Assembly (NCBI RefSeq): GCF_002205845.1
Contig: NZ_NISI01000006.1
Coordinates: forward strand, 1-64,000
DNA length: 64,000 bases
Source: Roseateles puraquae
Lineage (GTDB): Bacteria; Pseudomonadota; Gammaproteobacteria; Burkholderiales; Burkholderiaceae_C
Reading direction: 5' to 3'
Positions 28,101-39,188 of this stretch are shown piece by piece. The notes beneath the pieces were generated by a model. The model ran no database searches and was not told the DNA's origin. It was given only the letters and a program-made list of their open reading frames with translations. Position 1 is the stretch's first letter, and each line of letters starts with the position of its first letter. A program made the translations under genes and the position numbers.

Positions 28101-28226
28101 CGTGTTGTAGGACGGCAGGGCCGCCACCGGGATGCGGCTCCAGGCGGCGAGACCAGCGATGACCAGCGACAGGTTCAGCAGCACGGTCATGACCGGCCGC
28201 CGGATGAAGAGTTCCGTCAACCTCAT
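25125..28226 (-). CDS. RND-family efflux pump inner-membrane transporter
   Basis: 1,033 residues, the usual length for hydrophobe/amphiphile exporters of the MdtC/MexF/AcrB group. The first helix begins FIRRPVMTVLLNLSLV. The proton-relay aspartates are in GLVVDDAIVMLENIVRH. Two large periplasmic loops and the second helix bundle (VIYVLLGVLYESYIHP; GIVKKNAIMMIDFAL) are complete. It works with the adaptor encoded immediately upstream (ATGA overlap) and an outer-membrane channel that is not in the window. The substrate is unknown. Confidence 0.95.
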   Translation of the reverse strand: MRLTELFIRRPVMTVLLNLSLVIAGLAAWSRIPVAALPSYNTPIINVGASLPGASPETMASSVALPLEKQFSTIAGLQTISSTNTLGNTSITLEFDPSRDIDAAAVDVQAALFRSLRSLPAEMTSPPNYRKVNPADAPVLLVALTSPSIDLTELNDYAENLLSPGLSTIDGVAQVSIYGQKRYAVRIKVRNDLLNQRNITLDELQAAVKAANANTPVGVLDGSRQTLTIQANRQLKNAAEFGRIVVASRNGAPVLLREVAEVQDSVETSKTYSTYQGERSIVLAIQRQPDANTVQVVDKVKALLPRYAEQMPASIQMRTLNDRSVSIRESLHDVYFTLALTVGLVVLVIFIFLRRAVATLIPTASLPISLIGALTLLYALGYSLDNISLLGITLAVGLVVDDAIVMLENIVRHVEDGMKPFDAAVRGAREMAFTILSISISLVAVLIPIFFMPGVIGLLFHEFAVVVGLSILVSAVVSLTLVPMLCSRLLKADEHHEDGLLGRLFERGFTATLNAYTRTLDLALRFRAWVLGVAILSFVATVWFYTTIPKGFFPEEDIGQIQASTEAAEDTSFAAMVQLQDRVAAIVRNDPNVLALSSAVGGGPSGSATNTGRMFINLKPRADREAMPKVLEGLRKKLRAVPGIQVYLRPVQNLQLGGRQSKSRYQYTLQSVSAGELNTWAVKLQEKLRSDERFRDVTSDSQMRGLQASLVIDRERASLLGVQMQDLRNALYGAFGERQVSSIYAESNTYQVIMEAGDDDRSSEAAFDKIYLRGKNGAQVPLSAFATVQRTLGPTAVNHQGQLQAVTISFNLAPNVPLGDATKQITAFTQEIKLPSSIITSYGGDAAVFQDSQGGQLLLIGLAVAVIYVLLGVLYESYIHPITILAGLPSAAVGALITLQLFGMELTIIATIGIVMLIGIVKKNAIMMIDFALDVQRSQGLAPAEAIRQACILRFRPIMMTTLAALMGALPIALGLGAGAELRQPLGLAVVGGLILSQAVTLYITPVIYLALDRFSGSGPDMREVADFESKAV

Positions 28227-29422
28227 TTGCTGGCGCCCGTCGCGGCCGAGGCTGCCGATGCTGCCGAGGCGCCCGCTGCGGCCGCGCCGCCGCTGGGCTG
28301 GATGCGCAGCGGTGTGCCCGGACGCAGGTTCTGCTTGCCCTCCATCACCACCTGGGCCGTGGCCTCCAGGCCCTCGACCACCACCTGCTCGCCCATGGCC
28401 TGGCGCAGCTGCACCGGCACCAGCTTGGCGGTGTTGTCCGGGCCCACCACATAGACCGAACGCTCATTGCCTCGCATGATGATCGCGGCCTGCGGCACCA
28501 CCGTCACGCCCTGCAGCGTGCGCAGCGTGACCCGCACCCGCAGGTACTGGCCTGGCCACAGCGTGCGGGCCTCGTTCGAGAACTCGGCCTTGACCTTGAT
28601 GGTGCCGGTGGACGAGTCCACGAGGTTGTCCACCGCCGTCACGCGGCCCTTGATGGACGGCGCGCCTTTGGCCGAGCCGGGCGGCGGCAGCGCCTCCACG
28701 CTCAACTCACCGGCGCGCGTGGCGGCCAGCAGCGAACCGAGCTGGGTCTCAGGCACGGTGAAGGCAATGCCGATGGGATCGATCTGCGCAATGTTGACCA
28801 GCGGCGCGGCCGTGGCGTTGGCCTGCACCAGGCTGCCGGGGAACACGCTGACGATGCCGGCGCGGCCGCTGATGGGCGCCCGCAGCTCGTTGTAGCTCAG
28901 GCTGACCTGCGCGGCCTGCACCGCGGCCTCGTCGCTGCGCACCAGGGCCTGGCCGGCCTCGAAGTTGGCCTGCGCCGTGTCGACCGCGTTCTGCGCGATG
29001 AAGTTCTGGGCCTTCAGCTCCTTGGCGCGCGTGAATTGACGCTCCAGGTCGGCGAGGCTCGCGCGATCGCGAGCGAGCTGCGCGCGGGCCTTGTCGAGCG
29101 CGGCGCGGTCGGCGCGATCATCGAAGCGAAACAGCAGCTCGCCCTTCTTGACGTTCTGCCCGTCCTTGACGAACACCTGGGCGACCGTGCTGGTGGTCTG
29201 CGCACGCAGGTCCACGCTCTGCAACGCGGTGACCGTGCCGCTGGCCTCCACCGTGATGGGCACATCCGCCTGCCGGACCTTGACCACGCCGACGTTCTGC
29301 GGCGGTGCACTGGCTGCACCCGCGGGAGCGGCGGCGGCGTTGTCTTTGCCACCGCAACCGGCCAACAGGGCCAGGAGCACCAGCATCGAGCCGCCATGGG
29401 CCCAGGGAGAGGTCACGCGCAT
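28223..29422 (-). CDS. RND efflux periplasmic adaptor (membrane fusion lipoprotein)
   Basis: 399 residues. The lipoprotein signal (LVLLALLAGCGG) gives a lipid anchor. The order is a barrel-sandwich/lipoyl half-motif (VTALQSVDLRAQTTSTVAQVFVKDG), a coiled-coil hairpin (about 100-170), a second lipoyl half (LRAPISGRAG) and a beta-barrel. The C-terminus is Ala/Ser-rich. Its stop overlaps the transporter start by 4 bp, so the two are translated together. Confidence 0.93.
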   Translation of the reverse strand: MRVTSPWAHGGSMLVLLALLAGCGGKDNAAAAPAGAASAPPQNVGVVKVRQADVPITVEASGTVTALQSVDLRAQTTSTVAQVFVKDGQNVKKGELLFRFDDRADRAALDKARAQLARDRASLADLERQFTRAKELKAQNFIAQNAVDTAQANFEAGQALVRSDEAAVQAAQVSLSYNELRAPISGRAGIVSVFPGSLVQANATAAPLVNIAQIDPIGIAFTVPETQLGSLLAATRAGELSVEALPPPGSAKGAPSIKGRVTAVDNLVDSSTGTIKVKAEFSNEARTLWPGQYLRVRVTLRTLQGVTVVPQAAIIMRGNERSVYVVGPDNTAKLVPVQLRQAMGEQVVVEGLEATAQVVMEGKQNLRPGTPLRIQPSGGAAAAGASAASAASAATGASK

Positions 29423-29529
29423 GCAAGCCTGCCGAAAGTAATGGGGGTTGACTGAAAAAACATATCAGCTTAACCGCGCCATTTTTCTCTCAGGTTGCTG
29501 GGGTCTCCTCTGATGTGCGGTTTTCGAGC

Positions 29530-30434
<905 letters not shown>

Positions 30435-30438
<4 letters not shown>

Positions 30439-31343
30439 CGGTTCAGCAGGAAATCGGGGGTGAGTTCAGCATGGACGCTGTCGGTGGTCTGCAACGTGAG
30501 TGCGGCCAGGGCCAGGCCCAGCCGGGCGGCGGCATCGAAGTCGTCGGGCGCGCGCAGCAGCGACGCGCAGACGCCGGCCGACAACGCATCGCCCGCACCC
30601 GTCACGTCCACCACGTCCACCTGCGGCGCGGGCCAGTGGCGGGGCGCGTGGCCCGGCGTGCTCAGCAGCAGCCCCTCAGAGCCTTTGGAGACCAGCACGC
30701 AGCCCACGCCGCGGGCATGCAGCCGATCGAAGGCCTCGACAGGATCGGGCGCGATGGTGGCGAGCTCACCGGCATTCATGACCAGCAGGTGCAGCCCGTC
30801 CAGTCGCTCCGGCAGGCGTTCCATCTTGGCCTCGGACACCGCCACGCCCACCAGCGGGATGCCGCTGCTGCGCGCCTCGGCCAGCAGCAGCGGCCAGGCG
30901 TCGGTGGGCAGGTTGCCGTCGGCCACGACGAGGGCGGCGCCTGAGCGCAAGGCCTTGCTGGCCTCAAGCGCCCAGGGATTGAGGCTCTCCACCAGCGGCA
31001 TGGCGGCCAGGCCGAGCTGCAGGCTGCCGTCGGGGGCCAGCACCGCGGTGTAGCTGTCGCTGGCGTGCCGGCGCAGGCGGATCACGGCCCGCGTGTCGAT
31101 GCCCACGGTGGCGGCCTGCTCCAGCAGCATGCGCCCGCCGGCGTCATCGCCCACGGCCGCGACCAGCGCCACCGGCAGCCCGAGGCGCGCCAGGTTCTCC
31201 GCGACATTGCGCACCACGCCGCCGGGCGTCTCGTGCGACTCGCAGGGGTTGGACGAGCCGCCCAGCGCATGCGCCAGCAGCTTGAGCTTGCGATCGATGT
31301 TGAGGCCGCCAATGCAGACGATGGGGGCGGCAGACGTGTTCAT
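30435..31343 (-). CDS. psuK: PfkB-family pseudouridine kinase
   Basis: About 302 residues from ATG 31343 (a GTG one codon earlier is possible). PfkB features are the N-terminal GGLNIDRK and [17 protein letters not shown], and the C-terminal signature [14 protein letters not shown] with its catalytic aspartate. It phosphorylates pseudouridine for the glycosidase encoded 4 bp into its own stop. The pairing with psuG makes the substrate assignment firm. Confidence 0.93.
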
Positions 31344-31448
31344 CACGTGATTCTAGGAAGGCCGTGCCGGCTGCTAGAGTCGGCCCCGGTGCGGCGCCAC
31401 GCCGCCCACGTCGCTCGGACGGTTCCGGGCGCTCACGTGACACTGCCA

Positions 31449-32669
31449 ATGACCTCTGCCTCTTCCGCCACCGGCGGCAAGCGCCGCTTCGCGCGCATCG
31501 ACCGCCTCCCGCCCTACGTCTTCAACATCACCGCCGAGCTCAAGCTCGCCGCCCGCCGCCGCGGGGAAGACATCATCGACATGAGCATGGGCAACCCCGA
31601 CGGGGCCACGCCGCCGCACATCGTCGCCAAGCTCGCCGAGGTCGCCCAGCGACCCGACACCCACGGCTACTCGGCCAGCAAGGGCATCCCGCGACTGCGC
31701 CGCGCCATCTCGCACTGGTACCAGCGCCGCTATGGCGTGGACATCAACCCGGACACCGAGGCCATCGTCACCATCGGCTCCAAGGAAGGCCTGGCCCACC
31801 TGATGCTCGCCACACTCGACCGCGGCGACACGGTGCTGGTGCCCGACCCGAGCTACCCCATCCACATCTACGGCGCGGTCATTGCCGGTGCCGACATCCG
31901 CGCCATCCCGGTCAGCAGCGAAGTCGACTTCTTCGCCGAGCTGGAGAAGACCATCCGCGGCAGCTACCCCAAGCCCAAGATGATGGTGTTTGGCTTCCCG
32001 TCCAACCCGACGGCGCAGTGCGTGGAGCTGAGCTTCTTCGAGCGCGTCGTGGCCCTGGCCAAGAAGCACGACATCCTCATCGTGCACGACCTCGCCTATG
32101 CCGACATCGTGTTCGACGGCTACGAGGCCCCGTCCATCATGCAGGTGCCCGGCGCCAAGGACGTGGCGGTGGAGTTCTTCACCCTCAGCAAGAGCTACAA
32201 CATGGCCGGCTGGCGGGTGGGCTTCATGGTGGGCAACCCCGACCTCGTCGCGGCCCTGGCGCGCATCAAGAGCTACCACGACTACGGCACCTTCACGCCG
32301 CTGCAGGTGGCCGCCATTGCCGCCCTGGAAGGCGACCAGCAATGCGTGAAAGACATCGCCGCCAGCTACCAGCGCCGCCGCGACGTGCTCTACAAGGGTC
32401 TCACCGAAGCCGGCTGGGCCGTGGACTGCCCCAAGGCCAGCATGTACATCTGGGCCCGCATCCCCGAGCCCTACCGCGAGCTCGGCTCGCTGGAATTCGC
32501 CCGGCAGTTGCTGGAGAAGGCCAAGGTCTGCGTGTCCCCCGGCATCGGCTTCGGCGACCACGGCGACGGGCATGTGCGCTTCGCGCTCATCGAGAACGAG
32601 TCACGCATCCGCCAGGCCGTGCGAGGCATCAAGGCGATGTTCAAGGCGGATGGGGTGCTGAAGGCATGA
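31449..32669 (+). CDS. alaC: Alanine-type class I aminotransferase
   Basis: 406 residues. A PLP-dependent fold-type I aminotransferase, most like AlaC, which makes alanine from pyruvate and glutamate. The PLP lysine is K248 in [16 protein letters not shown]. Other motifs are [30 protein letters not shown] and SNPTAQ. ATG 31449 is chosen because similarity begins there; the longer upstream frame is antisense to psuK. In related genomes alaC is usually followed by hom and thrC; here a Schlafen-type gene follows after 26 bp. Confidence 0.9.
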   Translation: MTSASSATGGKRRFARIDRLPPYVFNITAELKLAARRRGEDIIDMSMGNPDGATPPHIVAKLAEVAQRPDTHGYSASKGIPRLRRAISHWYQRRYGVDINPDTEAIVTIGSKEGLAHLMLATLDRGDTVLVPDPSYPIHIYGAVIAGADIRAIPVSSEVDFFAELEKTIRGSYPKPKMMVFGFPSNPTAQCVELSFFERVVALAKKHDILIVHDLAYADIVFDGYEAPSIMQVPGAKDVAVEFFTLSKSYNMAGWRVGFMVGNPDLVAALARIKSYHDYGTFTPLQVAAIAALEGDQQCVKDIAASYQRRRDVLYKGLTEAGWAVDCPKASMYIWARIPEPYRELGSLEFARQLLEKAKVCVSPGIGFGDHGDGHVRFALIENESRIRQAVRGIKAMFKADGVLKA

Positions 32670-32695
32670 TCGCGTAAACAAGCTCCGGTCCGGCA

Positions 32696-34633
32696 ATGAC
32701 TGCACTAGAACTCCTGCAAAACCTGAACCTGCTCGACGAAACCGAGCGGATCGAAGCCAAGCGCGCCAGCGAGGCGGGCAAGTCGCTGCTGGAGACTGTG
32801 TGCGCCTTCGCCAACGAACCTGGGCTCGGTGGCGGCTGGCTGCTGCTAGGCGTGGTGCGCGAAGAGATGGCCTTGTTCCCCAGCTATCAGGTGGAAGGCG
32901 TGCCCCAGCCGGACAAGCTTTGCGCCGACCTGGCCACCCAATGTCGCGAGGCGTTCAACGCACCCGTGCGCATCGATCTCAGCACCGAGCAGGTCGACGG
33001 GCAAGCCGTGGTGGTGGCCTACGTGCCCGAAGCCCAGCCGCAGGACAAGCCCGTCTTCTTCAAGTCGCAAGGTCTGCCCAAAGGCGCGCTGCGTCGCGTG
33101 GGCAGCGTGGACCAGCGCTGCACCGACGACGACCTGGCCGTGTTCTACCAAAGCCGTCAGCGCGAGACCTTTGACGCCAGCCTGGTGCCTGACGCCACGC
33201 TGGACGACCTGGCCCCTGAGGCCCTGGCCGACTACCGCCAGGCCCGCGCCGAGGCCAACCCTGACGCCGAGGAGCTGCGCTGGAGCGACGAAGAACTGCT
33301 GCGCTCCCTGGGCTGCATCCAGACGGATGCCAACAGCCCTGCAACTACCTGGCGCCCCACCGTGGCCGGCCTGATGCTGTTCGGCAAGCCTCAGGCCCTG
33401 CGCCGCTGCTTCCCGATGACGAGGGTGGACTACATCCGCGTACCCGGCCGCGAATGGGTGCCTGACCCTGAACGCCGCTTCGACACTCTTGAACTGCGCG
33501 ACCCACTGTTCCGACTGATCCGCCGAGCCCAGGCCGCCGTGCTGGATGACCTGCCCAAAGGCTTTGCGCTGAAAGAGGGTGACCTGCAGCGCCAGGACAA
33601 ACCCGTCATCCCCCAGCGCGTGATCCGCGAGGCGCTGGTCAACGCACTGATGCACCGCAGCTACCGCAGCCACAGCCCGGTGCAGATCATTCGCTACGCC
33701 AACCGGCTGGAGATCCGCAACCCCGGCTTCTCGCTCAAGTCGCCCGAGCACCTGGGCGAGCCCGGCAGCGAGCCCCGCAACCCGCGCATTGCCGCCGTAT
33801 TGCATGAAACCCGCTTTGCTGAGACCAAAGGCAGCGGCATTCGCGTGATGCGAGAGACGATGGAGCAAGCCGGCCTGACCCCGCCGCTGTTCGAGTCGGA
33901 CCGGGGCAATGACCAGTTCGTAGCTCGCTACTTCTTCCACCATTTCCTGGGCACCGACGACGTGGCCTGGCTGGCGCAGTTCAAGGACGCCCAACTCAGC
34001 CCGGACGAAGCCAAGGCCCTGATCGTGGTGCGCGAGGCCGGCGCCATCGACAACGCCGCCTACCGCGCGCTGAACAAGGTGGACACCCTGGCCGCCAGCG
34101 CCGCCCTGCGCCGCCTGCGCGACGCCGGCCTGCTGCAGCAAAAGGGCCGAGGCTCGGCCACTTACTACGTACCGGCTGAGCGGCTGGGCCCTGCAGACAA
34201 GGCGCTGGAAGCCGGTGCCGATGCTGGCTTATCTGGTAAGCCCCCGGGCTTGTTTACCAACCCCGGCGGCCTATCTAGCAACCCCCGGGGCTTATCTAGC
34301 AACCCCAGCCCCTTATCTAGCAACCCTCAAACGGCCGAGCAAGACGCTGCCCGCGCCGCGCTGCTGGACGACCTTCCGGGCTCACTCGCAGCCCGCCTGG
34401 GCGCCATCGGCCAGCGACACCCGCCCCACGAGGTCCAGGACCTGGTGGTGGCCTTATGCGCACTGCGGGACTGGCCCGTCAACGAACTGGCCCTGGTGCT
34501 GCGCCGCAACCCCGAGGTAGTCCGCCAGAACTACCTGCGCCCGCTGATGCGCGACGGGCGGCTGGTCATGACACGCCCGGACGAGCCCAATGCCCCCACG
34601 CAGGCGTATCGCGCGGTAGGGGACTCGGCATGA
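32696..34633 (+). CDS. Schlafen AlbA_2-domain protein with GHKL-type ATPase domain
   Basis: 645 residues. The N-terminal AlbA_2 domain (about 10-140; ERIEAKRASEAGKSLLETVCAFAN, GGGWLLLGV) is followed by an HATPase_c_4-like domain (about 310-410; REALVNALMHRSY, GSGIRVMRETM), a winged-helix region (about 440-495), five heptapeptide repeats (511-545) and a helical C-terminal domain. Such proteins are often named RecG-related helicase or transcriptional regulator, but they lack helicase motifs. The gene is wedged with 26 bp to alaC and a 4-bp ATGA overlap with gph. Possible defence role, unproven. Confidence 0.8.
   Translation: MTALELLQNLNLLDETERIEAKRASEAGKSLLETVCAFANEPGLGGGWLLLGVVREEMALFPSYQVEGVPQPDKLCADLATQCREAFNAPVRIDLSTEQVDGQAVVVAYVPEAQPQDKPVFFKSQGLPKGALRRVGSVDQRCTDDDLAVFYQSRQRETFDASLVPDATLDDLAPEALADYRQARAEANPDAEELRWSDEELLRSLGCIQTDANSPATTWRPTVAGLMLFGKPQALRRCFPMTRVDYIRVPGREWVPDPERRFDTLELRDPLFRLIRRAQAAVLDDLPKGFALKEGDLQRQDKPVIPQRVIREALVNALMHRSYRSHSPVQIIRYANRLEIRNPGFSLKSPEHLGEPGSEPRNPRIAAVLHETRFAETKGSGIRVMRETMEQAGLTPPLFESDRGNDQFVARYFFHHFLGTDDVAWLAQFKDAQLSPDEAKALIVVREAGAIDNAAYRALNKVDTLAASAALRRLRDAGLLQQKGRGSATYYVPAERLGPADKALEAGADAGLSGKPPGLFTNPGGLSSNPRGLSSNPSPLSSNPQTAEQDAARAALLDDLPGSLAARLGAIGQRHPPHEVQDLVVALCALRDWPVNELALVLRRNPEVVRQNYLRPLMRDGRLVMTRPDEPNAPTQAYRAVGDSA
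34226..34330 (+). repeat. Five tandem 21-bp repeats coding for (G/P)LSSNPx
   Basis: Five in-frame 21-nt units inside the AlbA_2 gene. The core TTATCTAGCAACCCC is nearly identical in units 3-5, with diverged copies first. They encode a flexible linker whose unit number could vary by slippage without shifting frame. Confidence 0.85.
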
Positions 34634-35325
34634 GCTCAACCGAAGAGGCGCTTCGTCTGGCCGTTCACAGGACTCAAGCCCTCATCCTCGACCTCGACGG
34701 CACCCTCGTCGACACCCTTGGCGACTTCGTCGCGGTGCTGGGTCTCACGCTCGCCGACCTGGGCCTGCCCGCGGTGGACCGGGCGTTCGTGGAGCGCACC
34801 ATCGGCCGCGGCGGCGAGAACCTCGTGCGCCAGACGCTGGCGCAGGTGGGCGCCAAGCCCGGCCTCTTCGACCATGCGTGGTCGCTCTACCAGGCTCACT
34901 ACGCCACGGTGAACGGCCAGCATGCCGCGGTCTACCCGGGGGTCGTGGAGGGTCTGGAGGCCCTGCGCGCGCACGGGCTGCCGCTCGCGGTACTGACCAA
35001 CAAGCCCGCCGCCCCCGCGCGCGAACTGCTGCGGCGCAAGGGGCTGGACGGCTTCTTCACGCAGGTGTTCGGCGGTGACAGCTTCGCGCGCAAGAAGCCT
35101 GACCCGCTGCCGCTGCTCGGCACCTGCGAGGCGCTGGGCACCCGGCCTTCAGCGACCTGGATGGTGGGCGACTCGCGCAACGATGCCGAGGCCGCCCGCG
35201 GCGCGGGTTGCCCCGTGGTGCTGGTGACCTACGGCTACAACCACGGCGAGGACATCCGCGCCGTGCCGGCCCTGCAGCACGTGGACCGGCTGGACGCGAT
35301 CAGGATCGCCGCGACGACTTCTTGA
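34630..35325 (+). CDS. gph: Phosphoglycolate phosphatase
   Basis: 231 residues. A HAD-superfamily hydrolase that removes phosphate from 2-phosphoglycolate. HAD motif I is ILDLDGTLVDT (D21, D23), motif II is LTNKP, motif III is KKPDPLPLL and motif IV is MVGDSRNDAEAA. The start ATG 34630 overlaps the upstream stop. Its position upstream of trpE is typical of Burkholderiales. The 3' end overlaps the convergent chalcone isomerase-like gene by 26 bp. Confidence 0.92.
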   Translation: MSSTEEALRLAVHRTQALILDLDGTLVDTLGDFVAVLGLTLADLGLPAVDRAFVERTIGRGGENLVRQTLAQVGAKPGLFDHAWSLYQAHYATVNGQHAAVYPGVVEGLEALRAHGLPLAVLTNKPAAPARELLRRKGLDGFFTQVFGGDSFARKKPDPLPLLGTCEALGTRPSATWMVGDSRNDAEAARGAGCPVVLVTYGYNHGEDIRAVPALQHVDRLDAIRIAATTS

Positions 35326-35914
35326 TGCCGAGCAGCGCGTCCTTCAACGCATCGTCGGCCGGCTTGTCGCCCAACCAGATGCGCAGCAGGGCGGAGAAGA
35401 ACTCGGGTTCCTTGATCGGCTCGGGCATCACGCTCTTGCCGTTGAGCAGCAGCGTGGCGCCGATGCCGGGCACGTAATCGACCGAGAAGCTGTCGCCCGA
35501 ATTGAGCTGCTTGCGGCTCGCGAAGACCTCGCTGAGCTTGAGCACGCCGTTGATGCACTTGGCAAACTCGTCGCGCGGGGCATTGGCCTCCATGCCCTTG
35601 GTGAAGAGCTTGCCGAGTTCGTTGCCGTCGATGTCGCGCAGCATCTGGATGTGGATGCGCTTGGGGCCGGGCGCACTCAGCACCTCTTGCGTGGTGCCGG
35701 CCTTGTGGGTGAGGTACAGGCCCGCGGTGTAGACCTTGACGACGAACTTGTAGCGGATGCCAGCGCCGTTGAGCAGCAGCTTCTGGCCGGCCAGATCCAC
35801 CGACGGTTCGTACTTCACATTGGCCACTTCAATGGCCTGGGGCGCCTGGGCCCAGACGCTCCCCCCACTCAGACTGGCTGCGGCCAGCAGGGCCGCGGCA
35901 ACCAAAGCACGCAT
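35300..35914 (-). CDS. Exported chalcone isomerase-like protein
   Basis: 204 residues from ATG 35914, with a signal peptide (LVAAALLAAASLSGGSVWAQA). Motifs typical of the bacterial chalcone isomerase-like family are LLLNGAGIRYKFVVKVYTAGLYL, MLRDIDGNELGKLFTKGM and FFSALLRIWLGDKP. Bacterial members are mostly fatty-acid-binding-like and not proven enzymes. It converges with gph and is divergent from the trp leader region. Confidence 0.85.
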   Translation of the reverse strand: MRALVAAALLAAASLSGGSVWAQAPQAIEVANVKYEPSVDLAGQKLLLNGAGIRYKFVVKVYTAGLYLTHKAGTTQEVLSAPGPKRIHIQMLRDIDGNELGKLFTKGMEANAPRDEFAKCINGVLKLSEVFASRKQLNSGDSFSVDYVPGIGATLLLNGKSVMPEPIKEPEFFSALLRIWLGDKPADDALKDALLGIKKSSRRS

Positions 35915-35990
35915 GTCTCGCTCCGTTGTCGTGCCGCGATGGCGGCATCTCCGTGGCCCGAAGTATGGCGTCATCCGCGAAAAACCCCGC

Positions 35991-35999
35991 TGATACACT
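35991..35999 (+). promoter_or_regulatory. Extended -10 element of the trp promoter
   Basis: TGATACACT: an extended TG motif followed by the hexamer TACACT (35994-35999). Transcription would begin about 36006, only a few bases before the leader-peptide ATG at 36009. No good -35 is seen, as is common with extended -10 promoters. Confidence 0.5.
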
Positions 36000-36008
36000 C
36001 CGCCCAAC

Positions 36009-36089
36009 ATGTTCATCACGCGCAAGTACATCACGGGGTCGAGCGACCGGGGAGCCTGGCCCTGGCGTCGCTGGTCAGCCCTGCTCTGA
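36009..36089 (+). CDS. trpL: trp leader peptide (Trp-rich, nearly leaderless)
   Basis: 26 codons and a TGA, ending 98 bp before trpE. Three Trp codons occur within six (Trp-Pro-Trp-Arg-Arg-Trp), followed by Ser-Ala-Leu-Leu and stop. This is the hallmark of a ribosome-mediated attenuation leader for tryptophan genes. The predicted promoter places the mRNA start almost at the ATG, as known for rhizobial trpL. No ribosome-binding site is seen, consistent with that. Confidence 0.75.
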   Translation: MFITRKYITGSSDRGAWPWRRWSALL

Positions 36090-36158
36090 TGCCGCTTGGC
36101 GCGCCTTGACGCGCTCTCCCTCGCGTTGCCCGATCTCCCCGGGCTGCACGCCAAGCCC
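36045..36158 (+). promoter_or_regulatory. Putative trp attenuator pairings
   Basis: Mutually exclusive pairings are possible: GCTTGGCG (36094-36101) with CGCCAAGC (36149-36156); CCGGGGAG (36047-36054, inside the leader peptide) with CTCCCCGG (36135-36142); and GGGCT with AGCCC near 36141-36158. The last stem overlaps both others. No run of U follows, so any termination would be atypical or Rho-assisted. Confidence 0.4.
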
Positions 36159-36187
36159 TGAAACATTGCTTGTTCAAGGTTTGAGTC

Positions 36188-37675
<1,488 letters not shown>

Positions 37676-37676
37676 C

Positions 37677-37706
37677 ATGCTGCTCATGATCGATAAGCAG
37701 CATTGA
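37677..37706 (+). pseudogene. trpG: trpG start codons cut by the island
   Basis: ATG 37677 begins MLLMID, the exact start expected of TrpG (normally continuing NYDSFTYN), then diverges to KQH and a stop at 37704-37706. The glutamine amidotransferase body is absent. The junction is at about 37,695, where the integrase-bearing island begins. The rest of trpG is expected at the other end of the island. Confidence 0.8.
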
Positions 37707-37812
37707 CGTTCCGAGCGGTGCTTTTGTGGTGCTGACGGAAGTTTTTTCCATTTGGCGCCAACGACTTACAGACCTACTGAACGCTGTGGAACGTGCCAGC
37801 ATCCGGCAAAGC

Positions 37813-37839
37813 TGCGGGTAAAGTTGCGGGTAACGCAAC
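37813..37839. promoter_or_regulatory. Direct and inverted repeats upstream of the integrase
   Basis: TGCGGGTAA occurs at 37813-37821 and 37825-37833 (12-bp period). The second copy is embedded in GTTGCG-GGTAA-CGCAAC (37823-37839). These are candidate integrase arm sites or an operator for the integrase gene 15 bp downstream. Confidence 0.4.
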
Positions 37840-37854
37840 GACCGGAGCCAAAAA

Positions 37855-39183
37855 ATGCCGCTCAATGACACGCAGATTCGCAACGCGAAGCCTCGTGATC
37901 GCGCGTACAGAATGACCGATGGCGGCGGACTCCAGCTCGAAGTGCGGCCGACAGGTAACAAGTTCTGGCGCTTCCGCTACCGACTTGATGGTCGCGAAAA
38001 CATGTTTGCGGCCGGCCAGTACGTTCAAGCGCCCAACGGTGAGTCAGCGGCCATGGCGGCGGCGCGAGTGGCGAGTGGTCAATTGACTCTGGCCGAGGCT
38101 CGGCGGCAGCTACTCGACTGGCGCGCAGCTGTAAAGCTTGGCAAGCACCCTGCTGCACAGCGGCACGAGCGGCGCGAGGAGGAAATTCGGCAACAGACCG
38201 AAATCGTCCGGGCTCGGACCAACACGTTCGAGGCAGTGGCGCGGGCTTGGATTGAGGCGAACAAGAAGGGATGGACCGGCAGCTACACCCGTCAGATCGA
38301 GAGGGCGTTCGAGCACCATCTCTATCCAGTCCTGGGCAAAAGACCGATCAAGGACATCACATCGCCTGACCTGACGGGTGCACTAACCAACATGAAGCGG
38401 CTCCGTCCGGCGAAAGCCGGAGCCGATCCCGCCAAGAAGGACTCTTTCAAAGCGCTGCCCGTCCTTCTCAAGCAGTGGACGTCAGCCGTATTCAGACACG
38501 CCATCGCCGAAGGCCTGGCCGAGCAGGATCCCACCTACGCGCTGAAAGGTCGGGTGAAACGCGAGAAGGCGACCAACCACTCGGATCTAGACCCGAAACA
38601 GATTCCAGCGCTGCTTACCGCTTTGGCGCACTACGGAGGCAATCCGAAGACGGTGCATGCGATGCGTCTTCTACTTTTGACCTTTGTACGGCCTGGCGAG
38701 CTGCGCCAAGCATCGTGGAACGAATTTGACTTCGACAAGGCCACCTGGGTGATCCCCGAGGAGCGCATGAAAATGCGGAAAACTCATATGGTCCCCTTGT
38801 CGAAGCAAGCGCTTGCAGAACTCAAGGGCCTACGCCAACTGACGGGCCCAGAAGGACTGCTTTTTCCGAACGAACGGGACCCAAGCCGCGCAATGAGCGC
38901 GACAACTCTAAATCGATGCCTAGAACGCCTTGGCTTCAATGGCGCCGATTCGATGGATTTTTCATCTCACGGTTTCCGGGCCACAGCATCAACGATGCTG
39001 AACGAGTCCGGGAAATTTCGCGAGGACGCTATCGAGCGCCAGCTGGCGCACGTGCCCAAGAACGAAGTTCGCAGCGCCTACAACAGGGCGAAATATTGGG
39101 ACGAACGAGTCCTGATGATGCAAGCATGGGCAGACACGATTGACGCGTTCGTTGGAGCTGCCGACCGTAGAAAGGGAGCCTGA
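37855..39183 (+). CDS. int: Tyrosine-type site-specific integrase (P4/IntS-like)
   Basis: 442 residues, full length. The N-terminal arm-binding DUF4102-like domain (LNDTQIRNAKPRDRAYRMTDGGGLQLEV) is followed by a core-binding domain and a catalytic domain. Catalytic residues seen: R279 (TFVRPGELR), H372 and R375 (SSHGFRATAS), H399 (RQLAHVP) and Y409 (SAYNRA). It sits 150 bp inside the trpG junction and is the obvious agent of the insertion. Most relatives use tRNA genes; use of trpG would be unusual. Confidence 0.93.
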   Translation: MPLNDTQIRNAKPRDRAYRMTDGGGLQLEVRPTGNKFWRFRYRLDGRENMFAAGQYVQAPNGESAAMAAARVASGQLTLAEARRQLLDWRAAVKLGKHPAAQRHERREEEIRQQTEIVRARTNTFEAVARAWIEANKKGWTGSYTRQIERAFEHHLYPVLGKRPIKDITSPDLTGALTNMKRLRPAKAGADPAKKDSFKALPVLLKQWTSAVFRHAIAEGLAEQDPTYALKGRVKREKATNHSDLDPKQIPALLTALAHYGGNPKTVHAMRLLLLTFVRPGELRQASWNEFDFDKATWVIPEERMKMRKTHMVPLSKQALAELKGLRQLTGPEGLLFPNERDPSRAMSATTLNRCLERLGFNGADSMDFSSHGFRATASTMLNESGKFREDAIERQLAHVPKNEVRSAYNRAKYWDERVLMMQAWADTIDAFVGAADRRKGA

Positions 39184-39188
39184 GCATC

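Noticed and set aside
34226-34330. CRISPR-like short regular repeats
   Set aside because: The units are contiguous 21-bp in-frame coding repeats without spacers. No CRISPR array or cas gene was seen anywhere in the window.
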